Of a stretch of 7,494 nt of DNA, positions 1-6,235 are shown one piece after another (the stretch's first letter is position 1; each line of letters opens with the position of its first letter). Source of the DNA: an uncultured Lachnospiraceae bacterium (GTDB lineage Bacteria; Bacillota; Clostridia; Lachnospirales; Lachnospiraceae); assembly GCA_902783445.1 (NCBI GenBank), contig CACZQX010000180.1:1-7494 (forward strand). Direction: 5' to 3'. A program made the translations under genes and the position numbers. The notes beneath the pieces are model-generated. The model was not told the origin of the DNA. It did not search any database and saw only the letters and a program-made list of their open reading frames with translations.

Positions 1-1553
1 ACCGCTTCATCATGAGAAATCGCTTCTTTGTATTTTCTTTTTGTAACCAAAGCATCGTAAACATCCATAATCGCCATGATTCTGGCTTCAATAGGAATGT
101 TTTCACCTGAAAGTGCCATGGGATAGCCGCTGCCGTCCCATCGTTCATGATGATAATTCGCCACATTAACCGCAACATCTTTAAACATTTTATCATCTAT
201 ATTCGAGAGCATTCTTGCCACAATCAACGCCCCGTTTGTAGCATGGCTTTTCATTCTTTCAAATTCTCTATCCGTATATTTGCCTTCGTTGCCGAGAATC
301 TCTTTATCTATGGTTATCTTGCCGATATCATGAAGAGGTGCGGCTTTAATGACTGCATTATAGAAATCATCCCCGTAGTCAAAGCCGTACTTTTCTTTTT
401 TCATTTCATCAACAAAAATGTGTACGCCGTCCGTGGTTCTTTTTGAGTTGCCACCGACATCCAAATCGTAATCTTCGATGATACTTGAAAGGCCCACAAC
501 AAGCATTCTTTGAATTTCTTCGATTTTGTTGGTTCTTTCGAAAACTTCCATCTCCAATTCCGATGTATCGTTTTTTTCAAGCTCGAAAAGAGTGCCCATA
601 ATCTTTTTGTTATTGTAAAATCTTCCCACCGTAACAGTATAGTTCATAGACTTTATTTCGCAATTTCTGTAAATGTTTTCTTTGCTTGCCGGCAAGCTCA
701 AATTGCTTGCGTAAAAATTAAATTTATCCAAAACATCCTCGGAAAGTTTCAAGTCTATTTTTTGCATTTTGATTTCCGGAATCACTTCAAGGGCAATATC
801 ATTGCAACCAAGGAATCTTCCATTTAAATCAAGAGCAATGTACCCCCTTTTGTTTTGTCTGATTTGGTTTTGGAAAATAGCTCCCGCAATGTCGTAATAT
901 TTGCTGCGCCAAGCAAGGAACAAAATGCAGATTCCGCTTGCAAAAAACGATAAAGGAACAAGATCTATATTCAATCCTATACTTCTTTGTCCGAAATAAA
1001 TGCCTACGGTTATTGCCTCAATAATTGCAAAAATGGTAACGTTCTTGTAGGAAACATCCCTTCTTTTCGCAAAGGCATAGATAATCGAAACCACATTTAT
1101 AACTATATATGCGTAAAGCAAAATATAGTAGGCATTGTGAAGCGGTCCGTAGACTTTGCTTAAGATTGTTATGCCGTTAATCTTTTCCATTGTCACTTTT
1201 TTGTAAAAAAGATCATTATATCCCGCCATCATGGCAAATGCATACACAAGCCCGCTGGCGCAAATAAAAGGAATGGCAAGCTTCGGCGTAATCTTGATTT
1301 TAAGCATACCGAATATGGCAAACATAACCAACATTGTAACAAAGCATCCACCTATATATGTTAATTTATTTGCCAAAATCGCTTCTTCAAGACTTGTGGA
1401 AACAGCAACAAGAAGATATCCGGCAGTGGATGCCGAAAGGCCCAAAAATATTAACAAATAGCAAACATTAAGTCTGGAATGGCTTTGCATGCAGTAAATA
1501 AATAGATTTATAAAGCAAAGTATCGTTAAAGTCGAATAAAAAACTATTCCCAT
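1..1553 (-). CDS. Membrane-bound 7TM-PAS-HD-GYP signalling protein (3' end cut by window edge)
   Basis: Probable sensor whose output domain is of the c-di-GMP phosphodiesterase (HD-GYP) type. It is open from an ATG at 1553 to the window edge, giving 517 residues without a stop. Residues 1-217 hold about seven hydrophobic segments (roughly 4-21, 31-52, 66-83, 92-110, 140-162, 172-189, 197-215), like the 7TM sensor region of histidine kinases. A PAS-like region follows at about 237-325 (RGYIALDLNGRFLGCN), then a short helix at 330-350, then the HD-GYP domain from about 351. Visible catalytic motifs are H408-D409 (PLHDIGK), H437, H468-H469 with the GSGYP loop (474-478), and D497 (MDVYDAL). The first family His, normally in a TGGH-type motif, is N369 here (GGNSKR), and its distance to the HD pair is about seven residues longer than usual. 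The start is set by GGAGG just upstream. The gene lies 11 bp after the ABC transporter stop, so it is probably co-transcribed. The domain call is solid; enzymatic activity is uncertain because of N369. Confidence 0.9.
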   Translation of the reverse strand, partial: MGIVFYSTLTILCFINLFIYCMQSHSRLNVCYLLIFLGLSASTAGYLLVAVSTSLEEAILANKLTYIGGCFVTMLVMFAIFGMLKIKITPKLAIPFICASGLVYAFAMMAGYNDLFYKKVTMEKINGITILSKVYGPLHNAYYILLYAYIVINVVSIIYAFAKRRDVSYKNVTIFAIIEAITVGIYFGQRSIGLNIDLVPLSFFASGICILFLAWRSKYYDIAGAIFQNQIRQNKRGYIALDLNGRFLGCNDIALEVIPEIKMQKIDLKLSEDVLDKFNFYASNLSLPASKENIYRNCEIKSMNYTVTVGRFYNNKKIMGTLFELEKNDTSELEMEVFERTNKIEEIQRMLVVGLSSIIEDYDLDVGGNSKRTTDGVHIFVDEMKKEKYGFDYGDDFYNAVIKAAPLHDIGKITIDKEILGNEGKYTDREFERMKSHATNGALIVARMLSNIDDKMFKDVAVNVANYHHERWDGSGYPMALSGENIPIEARIMAIMDVYDALVTKRKYKEAISHDEA

Positions 1554-1557
1554 AATG

Positions 1558-1562
1558 CCTCC
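1558..1562 (-). promoter_or_regulatory. Ribosome binding site of the HD-GYP gene
   Basis: GGAGG read on the minus strand, four bases before the ATG at 1553. The spacing is slightly short but the match is strong. It sits entirely in the 11-bp gap after the transporter's TAG stop, which supports translation of both genes from one mRNA. Confidence 0.75.
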
Positions 1563-1564
1563 GT

Positions 1565-4555
1565 CTATTCTGTTCTAAGTGCTTCCACAGGGTCTTTTTT
1601 CGCTGCGACTCTTGCAGGGAAAAGCCCGGCAATAAATGTAAGCAAAATGCTTATTCCGATAAGTATCAAAGCTGCGATAAAAGGCAAATGAGACACATTC
1701 GGAATGCTTGTCAAATTCTCAACTATAATATTTATAGGTATTTCAAGTATAAGACTTATTACAATACCGAGTGTTCCGGCTATAAGTCCCACAATAATCG
1801 TCTCGGCGTTAAATACTCTGGAAACATCCATCTTGGAAGCACCAATACTTCGAAGTACACCGATTTCTTTTGTACGTTCAAGTACCGAAATGTATGTGAT
1901 AATTCCTATCATAATCGAGGAAACGATTAAAGATACTCCCACAAATGCCACAAGGACATAGGAAATACCGTTAATTACGGTGCTTACCGATGACATAAGA
2001 AGTCCCACATAATCGGTGTAGGAAATCTCGTCATCTTCCGAAACCGACTCATTATATCCTTCAATTATATCAGAAATATTATCCTTTGACTCAAATGAAT
2101 TTGCGTATATGCTTATCATCGTCGGAACATTTATGTCCACGTATCCCAATGTTTCAAGGTTTTCGTCCAATGTGCTTTCCGAAACTTGTTCCGGCATAAA
2201 GTTATCGTAATAAGAAACCAGCTGAGCATCCGTGTAGTTCGGCAATTGAGCATCAAGAGAATATGCCAATGCGGAAGGAGACATATAAGCCAAATTCATG
2301 GTCATCCTCTGAGCATACGCGGCATAAACCTGCTCTTCGATTGCCTGTCTTGCATAATCCATAAGCTCATCATCCGAAAGTCCTGAAATATAATCCCTGA
2401 GCTTATCCTCGTCCATTCCGATTTCTTCTGCATAAGCGGCGGTCATATCATCCTCGATTTTTTGTCTTGTAAGATTCTCCATTTGAGCATCCACAACTTC
2501 TTTTACGTAATCTTCATCCGGATAAGATGCAACTTTTACGTAAAGCTCGGCCTTTCCCGCCTCATCAAGGCCTTCCGCATAATCACGAAATGCCGTAATT
2601 TTTTCTTCATCGCTTAAGTTTGTGTTTTCATCCGTTGCAAAAGGCAGATTCTTAAGTACATCAATATCCGGACTTTCAAGCTGAGCTTTTACAACATCAC
2701 TGTTAAGGATTCTGTCGATAACATATTTGGTAAGTTCGTGTGTATATGCCATGGAGCCGTTTATTACGCCGGACCTGCCCACGTCTTCTTTAAGTCTTAT
2801 AACACCCGAAACATTCAAATCTATGCCGTTGTCGTAAAGATATGAAAGGCCCGCATCGGTTGTGCTGATATCTTTGTAAATGCCCTTCTGGCTGTCATAA
2901 TTATAATAATCCGAGGAAGGAATGAGTTTGAATGTTTTTGCCATTATCTCATCATAAGTCCAACTTTCGTCGGAGTTTTCGATTTCTTCCTCGTTCATGG
3001 TTGCCTGCATTACGGACTTCATTTCCTCATAAGGTTTAAGGCCCAAAGCATAAAGGCTCATGTCCGTAATCTCGTTGTTTTTATCAAGCACCAACAAAAC
3101 ATCGTTATACTCACTCGGCCAATTACCGTAAACAAGTTCGTATTGGTCGTAAACTATATCATTGATGCCGTTTCCGTCCTTATCCGGCAGCATTTCCGAC
3201 CAAACCTTAAGATTGGAAAAACTGCTTAACATTCCGGAATAAAACGAACTCATGCTTGCGGATGCATCGGATTTATTATCCTTGTTTTTTGCCGCAAGAG
3301 CATAGTTATCGGTGCCCAAAGCATCGCTCATAAGGGTGTCGATATCGGACTTGATAACCGTTCCGTCGCTGTCTTCCGTAAGAACGTTAAAGTCAAAACC
3401 ATAGGAATAAAGAATGGCACTTACATTTTCCTTCATCTCATCGCTTGAATCCAAAAATTCTTTGAATGCTTCAAGATTGTTATGCTTGCTTTCCAAATTG
3501 TTCATGGATGTGATAAGTTCGCTCATCACGGTATTTGCATATACTTTATCAAGTTCGTGGTCGGCTTTTTCTTCCGAGGCGCGTCTGCCACCCATCATTT
3601 TTTCCAAAATCGCATTTATATCAACGTTTTCCGATTCGATCGTTATAGGATAAGACGACATGGTATCCGCCTCAACGGAATCGATATATTCTTGTATACC
3701 CGTTGAAAGCGCCAGAATCAAGGCAATGCCGATAATTCCTATACTTCCCGCAAAGGCAGTCAAGAAGGTTCTGGCCTTTTTTGTCATCAAATTGTTTAAG
3801 CTTAAGGAAAAGGCCGTAAATAAACCCATGGAAGGTTTTTTTATTTTTTTCTTCGGAACTTCCTCTTCCGTCTTTTTATCGTAAGGATTCGAATCATTTG
3901 TGATTTTGCCGTCCAAAAGATTGATAATCCTTGTGGAGTATGTATTTGCAAGATCCGGATTATGAGTAACCATAACTATAAGTCGATCTTTTGAAATCTC
4001 CTTAAGCAGTTCCATAATCTGTGTACTTGTTTCCGTATCCAAAGCTCCCGTAGGCTCATCCGCCAGCAAAATATCCGGATTGTTTATTAAAGCTCTTGCA
4101 ATGGCAACACGCTGCATCTGTCCGCCGGACATTTGATTTGGCTTTTTATGCATTTGATTTTCAAGGCCGACTTTTTTAAGCACCTCTTTTGCACGTGCTC
4201 TGCGCTCTTTTTTGGATACACCGGTTAAAGTAAGGGCCAACTCCACGTTTGAAAGCACGTTTTGGTGAGGGATAAGATTATAGCTTTGAAAAACAAAGCC
4301 CACAGAATGATTTCTGTAACTGTCCCAATCTCTGTCTTTATATCTTTTTGTGGAAACCGAATTAATCAAAAGATCACCCGAGTCGTAATGATCCAAGCCT
4401 CCTATGATGTTCAAAAGGGTGGTTTTACCGCAACCCGAAGGCCCCAAAACGGAGACAAATTCGCTGTCTCTTAAGGACAAACTTACATCATTGAGAGCCG
4501 TAACTTTTTCGTCTCCAACTTCATATACTTTTTTGATATTTCTTAATTCAAGCAT
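1565..4555 (-). CDS. Fused ABC transporter, ATPase plus FtsX/MacB-type permease with giant extracytoplasmic domain
   Basis: A 996-residue ABC protein with ATPase and permease in one chain, most like the MacB/LolCDE/BceAB superfamily, whose members export peptides or lipids or transmit force across the membrane. ATPase at 1-225: Walker A GPSGCGKTT (38-46), Q-loop Q90, signature MSGGQ (142-146), Walker B ILLADE (162-167, catalytic E167) and H198. A Lys-rich linker (227-241) leads to the first membrane helix (about 262-284). An extracytoplasmic region of about 570 residues (285-855) follows, much larger than the roughly 200 of Gram-negative MacB. It ends in three helices (about 862-890, 913-940, 957-980) carrying the FtsX signature ERTKEIGVLRSIGAS (893-907). 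The large domain is acidic and helical, with an internal repeat and one DxDGNG loop. The start ATG has GGGG six bases upstream (4562-4565). No HlyD/MacA-like adaptor gene is adjacent. The substrate cannot be told from sequence; antimicrobial-peptide resistance, lipoprotein or peptide export, and signalling are all possible. It is first gene of an operon with the HD-GYP gene. Confidence 0.93.
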   Translation of the reverse strand: MLELRNIKKVYEVGDEKVTALNDVSLSLRDSEFVSVLGPSGCGKTTLLNIIGGLDHYDSGDLLINSVSTKRYKDRDWDSYRNHSVGFVFQSYNLIPHQNVLSNVELALTLTGVSKKERRARAKEVLKKVGLENQMHKKPNQMSGGQMQRVAIARALINNPDILLADEPTGALDTETSTQIMELLKEISKDRLIVMVTHNPDLANTYSTRIINLLDGKITNDSNPYDKKTEEEVPKKKIKKPSMGLFTAFSLSLNNLMTKKARTFLTAFAGSIGIIGIALILALSTGIQEYIDSVEADTMSSYPITIESENVDINAILEKMMGGRRASEEKADHELDKVYANTVMSELITSMNNLESKHNNLEAFKEFLDSSDEMKENVSAILYSYGFDFNVLTEDSDGTVIKSDIDTLMSDALGTDNYALAAKNKDNKSDASASMSSFYSGMLSSFSNLKVWSEMLPDKDGNGINDIVYDQYELVYGNWPSEYNDVLLVLDKNNEITDMSLYALGLKPYEEMKSVMQATMNEEEIENSDESWTYDEIMAKTFKLIPSSDYYNYDSQKGIYKDISTTDAGLSYLYDNGIDLNVSGVIRLKEDVGRSGVINGSMAYTHELTKYVIDRILNSDVVKAQLESPDIDVLKNLPFATDENTNLSDEEKITAFRDYAEGLDEAGKAELYVKVASYPDEDYVKEVVDAQMENLTRQKIEDDMTAAYAEEIGMDEDKLRDYISGLSDDELMDYARQAIEEQVYAAYAQRMTMNLAYMSPSALAYSLDAQLPNYTDAQLVSYYDNFMPEQVSESTLDENLETLGYVDINVPTMISIYANSFESKDNISDIIEGYNESVSEDDEISYTDYVGLLMSSVSTVINGISYVLVAFVGVSLIVSSIMIGIITYISVLERTKEIGVLRSIGASKMDVSRVFNAETIIVGLIAGTLGIVISLILEIPINIIVENLTSIPNVSHLPFIAALILIGISILLTFIAGLFPARVAAKKDPVEALRTE
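2306..2467 (-). repeat. Internal protein repeat in the transporter's extracytoplasmic domain
   Basis: Residues 697-711 (RQKIEDDMTAAYAEE) and 736-750 (RQAIEEQVYAAYAQR) align without gaps 39 residues apart, sharing RQ, I, E and AAYA. The stretches after each copy (DKLRDYISGLSDDEL and the later SALAYSLDAQL) are also loosely alike. This suggests a duplicated helical hairpin in the surface domain. The match was seen by eye and its limits are approximate. Confidence 0.5.
3158..3184 (-). other. Thrombospondin-3-like Ca-binding loop within the ABC protein
   Basis: Residues 458-466 read DKDGNGIND, matching the DxDGxGxxD loop of thrombospondin type-3 and dockerin-like calcium sites. It lies in the extracytoplasmic domain, where calcium would be available. 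Only one loop is visible, so metal binding is a suggestion, not a claim. Confidence 0.35.
3836..3850 (-). other. Double A7 tract in the ATPase-permease linker
   Basis: On the coding strand two runs of seven A flank a single T, encoding the Lys-rich linker KKKIKK between ATPase and permease. Dropping one A from the first run gives an immediate TAA in the new frame, which would yield a free ATPase of about 237 residues, the usual size of stand-alone ATPases of this family. Homopolymer slippage here is possible but not shown. Confidence 0.3.
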
Positions 4556-4577
4556 AATCTACCCCATAAAATTATTT

Positions 4578-4606
4578 ATATTATGTTAACCATTTGTGAA
4601 TATCAA
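4578..4606 (-). promoter_or_regulatory. Candidate sigma-A promoter for the ABC/HD-GYP operon
   Basis: Reading leftward, TTGATA (4606-4601) is followed after 17 bases by TAATAT (4583-4578). The -35 box is good and the -10 box is weak; CATAAT at a shorter 15-base spacing is an alternative. Transcription would start about 15 bases before the ATG, leaving just enough room for the GGGG ribosome binding site. It is the best candidate in the intergenic region but is not a strong match. Confidence 0.35.
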
Positions 4607-4613
4607 ATTATTG

Positions 4614-4643
4614 TTGAACTGTAATACGCATTTAATCTATAAT
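4614..4643 (+). promoter_or_regulatory. Sigma-A promoter for the 159-residue unknown gene
   Basis: TTGAAC (4614-4619), an 18-base spacer and a perfect TATAAT (4638-4643). The predicted transcription start is near 4650, about 30 bases before the ATG at 4679. Its -35 box is only seven bases from the -35 box of the leftward candidate promoter, so the two promoters would be back to back and one bound regulator could affect both. Confidence 0.7.
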
Positions 4644-4666
4644 ACTATTTGATCACTTTTTTTTCG

Positions 4667-4672
4667 AAAGGA
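4667..4672 (+). promoter_or_regulatory. Ribosome binding site that sets the start at 4679
   Basis: AAAGGA ends six bases before the ATG at 4679. The reading frame is open upstream to a TTG at 4649, but that codon lies at the predicted transcription start and has no ribosome binding site, so the ATG is preferred. Confidence 0.7.
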
Positions 4673-4678
4673 CCTGTT

Positions 4679-5158
4679 ATGGATTATTTAAACAGTTTTA
4701 AAAATATAGTAAACAATACTTTTAACGTTCCGCCAAAGTCATCCACAGAATACGAAAATAATTTCGAATGCTTAAGAAGCGACTTTGCGGAATCAATCGC
4801 CGCCTATGTAAATGACTATAACTTGGCGGACGAATCGGCAAAAGCCGACATTGTATCCGCTTTATGTGACTGCATTATCGATGCCGAAAAGAATCGTTTA
4901 AAAGAAGCCGGCTTTTTCAAAAAAGGGCGCCTCTTAAGCGAAGACAGCGTCTACATATCTTCTTACGTAATTCCTTTGTTTGACAGCATTCCTCAAGCAG
5001 CCTGCAATCTTTTTTGCGACAGTTTGGTTAATGCTTGGGCAAAAAATTTCAAGGAATACAAAATCATCCGCGGCTCTTTCAGCCAAGTTGACGAAGGCTT
5101 TGAAACAAACTGGTTTCAAAGATTACTCTCCGGTCCGCAGCGGGGCAGGCGCGATTAG
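4679..5158 (+). CDS. Conserved-looking hypothetical protein, 159 residues
   Basis: I do not recognise this protein. It is predicted soluble: there is no signal peptide and no membrane segment. It looks mostly helical, with a Cys-containing middle (C63, C65, C109, C113, plus C31). The stretch 88-126 (from SEDSVYISSYVIPLF through NAWAKNFKEY) has the regular aromatic and hydrophobic pattern of a folded domain, and the tail after residue 149 is Arg-rich and GC-richer than the rest. Support for it being a real gene is a strong promoter, a good ribosome binding site, an open frame with the same codon style as its neighbours, and no competing gene on the other strand. It is transcribed away from the ABC operon and converges on the lipoprotein gene, with no bases between the two stop codons. 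Function is unknown; divergent pairing with the transporter hints at shared control only. Confidence 0.75.
   Translation: MDYLNSFKNIVNNTFNVPPKSSTEYENNFECLRSDFAESIAAYVNDYNLADESAKADIVSALCDCIIDAEKNRLKEAGFFKKGRLLSEDSVYISSYVIPLFDSIPQAACNLFCDSLVNAWAKNFKEYKIIRGSFSQVDEGFETNWFQRLLSGPQRGRRD
5098..5121 (+). repeat. 9-bp perfect inverted repeat near the 3' end of the unknown gene
   Basis: CTTTGAAAC (5098-5106) and GTTTCAAAG (5113-5121) flank a six-base loop. It sits inside the coding sequence, 37 bases before the convergent stop codons. Neither side is followed by a T-run, so it is not a standard intrinsic terminator, though an RNA hairpin could form on either strand. Confidence 0.5.
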
Positions 5159-6217
5159 TTATTCAACGCCTATTGCTCCCAAATTATTTGTAAGGCAAAT
5201 GCAAATCCAAGTTTTTCCCGTATTCAAAGTAATTTCATTGCCCGCCATATCGTAGTAGTGTGTAGTGCCCCATGGGTAATCTTTTGCCCATGTGATACTT
5301 TCACCCATTCCGTTGGTGAAGAACATTCCGTCTCCGCCTTCCGATACATTAATATTAAGATAAGGACTGTCCTCATACATGGAATAGTTGCAATATTGAA
5401 GAATAATATTCTTACATGTCAGCTGTTCTCCGGTCAATTCATCAATATGAGCTTCGCCGTATTGATAACGCTTGTAAAGCTTTGTGGCCGGATCGTATTC
5501 AAAGCTCGGATAGTTAACCGGATAACCCGGCTTTATAATATTTGCCGTGATTCCGTCAACAATATTTATTTGAGTTTTTTCATCGCTGAAATAAAAATGG
5601 CTTGTTGGTGTTTCACTGTAGTCTCTTGTGTAACCGCAAGCTTCTATGCCCGCATCAATCATGTCCGGCGTTGTAAAAGAATTGTGAGGTGCCACACGGT
5701 CATCGCTTCTGTAAGCCATAACTCCGCCGTATCCACCGCCGCAATCAAGGTCGTCAACCATTTCCAAAGCATCAATCGCATAATATGCATAACCGTGATG
5801 CATATATATTGCGTCATATTCGTTTGCAAACATCGGAAAATAGGTTCTTGCGCTTCTAATGGAGCCGATTCTTTCAAGACCCGAATAGTCGTCAAAAACT
5901 CCCATAAGTCTGCAGATTCCGCCTTCCACCGGTGCTTCGTAAATTATACCGGCTTTTGCTATTCCGTTTTGCGGACAGCCATCGTAGATATTGTTAAACA
6001 TAATGGCAACCGGTCTTTTAAGCACCAATTCCTCATCTATCCATTCGTTTGTAAGTAAGCTCCTAAGCTTTCCGATGGTCGGATCTACGGTCGTGGTCTC
6101 GGTTTGCTTTGTAGCTTTTGTTTCTTCTTCTTTTTTGTCTTTCTTGCAGCCCGCAATCAAAGAAATTGCCAAAATAAGGACTGCAATAAGCCCCAATAAT
6201 ACAAGTCTTTTTTTCAA
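5159..6217 (-). CDS. yerB: YerB-like lipoprotein (DUF3048)
   Basis: A 352-residue exported lipoprotein of the DUF3048/YerB family. Members are widespread in Firmicutes and have no established biochemical role. The N-terminus is a lipoprotein signal: Lys-Arg, a hydrophobic core (5-22), then lipobox IAGC with lipidated C24. A charged Lys/Glu/Thr linker (25-45) tethers it to the outer face of the membrane. Family motifs in order: RPVAIMFNN (68-76), YEAPVEGGICRLMGVF (93-108), IGSIRSAR (117-124), APHNSF (176-181), QYGEAHID (252-259) with NIILQ (270-274), and the C-terminal domain with DMAGNEITLNTGKTWICI (323-340). Length is normal and the gene is intact. The start codon is TTG, supported by GGAGGG at an ideal distance and by the signal peptide beginning directly there. 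It lies 18 bp downstream of the MetH-like gene on the same strand, so it is probably co-transcribed. Confidence 0.92.
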   Translation of the reverse strand: MKKRLVLLGLIAVLILAISLIAGCKKDKKEEETKATKQTETTTVDPTIGKLRSLLTNEWIDEELVLKRPVAIMFNNIYDGCPQNGIAKAGIIYEAPVEGGICRLMGVFDDYSGLERIGSIRSARTYFPMFANEYDAIYMHHGYAYYAIDALEMVDDLDCGGGYGGVMAYRSDDRVAPHNSFTTPDMIDAGIEACGYTRDYSETPTSHFYFSDEKTQINIVDGITANIIKPGYPVNYPSFEYDPATKLYKRYQYGEAHIDELTGEQLTCKNIILQYCNYSMYEDSPYLNINVSEGGDGMFFTNGMGESITWAKDYPWGTTHYYDMAGNEITLNTGKTWICICLTNNLGAIGVE

Positions 6218-6224
6218 TGAAATA

Positions 6225-6230
6225 CCCTCC
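6225..6230 (-). promoter_or_regulatory. Ribosome binding site supporting the TTG start of the lipoprotein gene
   Basis: GGAGGG on the minus strand, seven bases before the TTG at 6217. There is no ATG nearby in the frame, and the lipoprotein signal begins immediately after the TTG. The site lies within the 18-bp gap following the MetH-like stop codon. Confidence 0.8.
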
Positions 6231-6235
6231 GAAAT

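Noticed and set aside
147..827. Two plus-strand open frames over the HD-GYP gene
   Set aside because: They are antisense to the HD-GYP domain with its catalytic motifs, and their translations have no recognisable features.
4592..4608. Short inverted repeat ATTTG-7-CAAAT in the divergent promoter region, as a possible operator
   Set aside because: Only five bases per arm in very AT-rich DNA; expected by chance and not distinguishable from background.
4649..4678. Upstream TTG start adding ten residues to the unknown 159-residue protein
   Set aside because: The TTG lies at the predicted transcription start and lacks a ribosome binding site, while the ATG at 4679 has AAAGGA at six bases.
5098..5121. 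The palindrome as a classic rho-independent terminator
   Set aside because: The stem is AT-rich and no T-run follows on either strand.
5258..6058. Long plus-strand open frame (266 codons) opposite the YerB-like gene
   Set aside because: It is antisense to a well-supported lipoprotein gene, has no ribosome binding site seen at its start, and its Cys/Ile/Val-rich translation matches no family; it is a shadow of codon bias.
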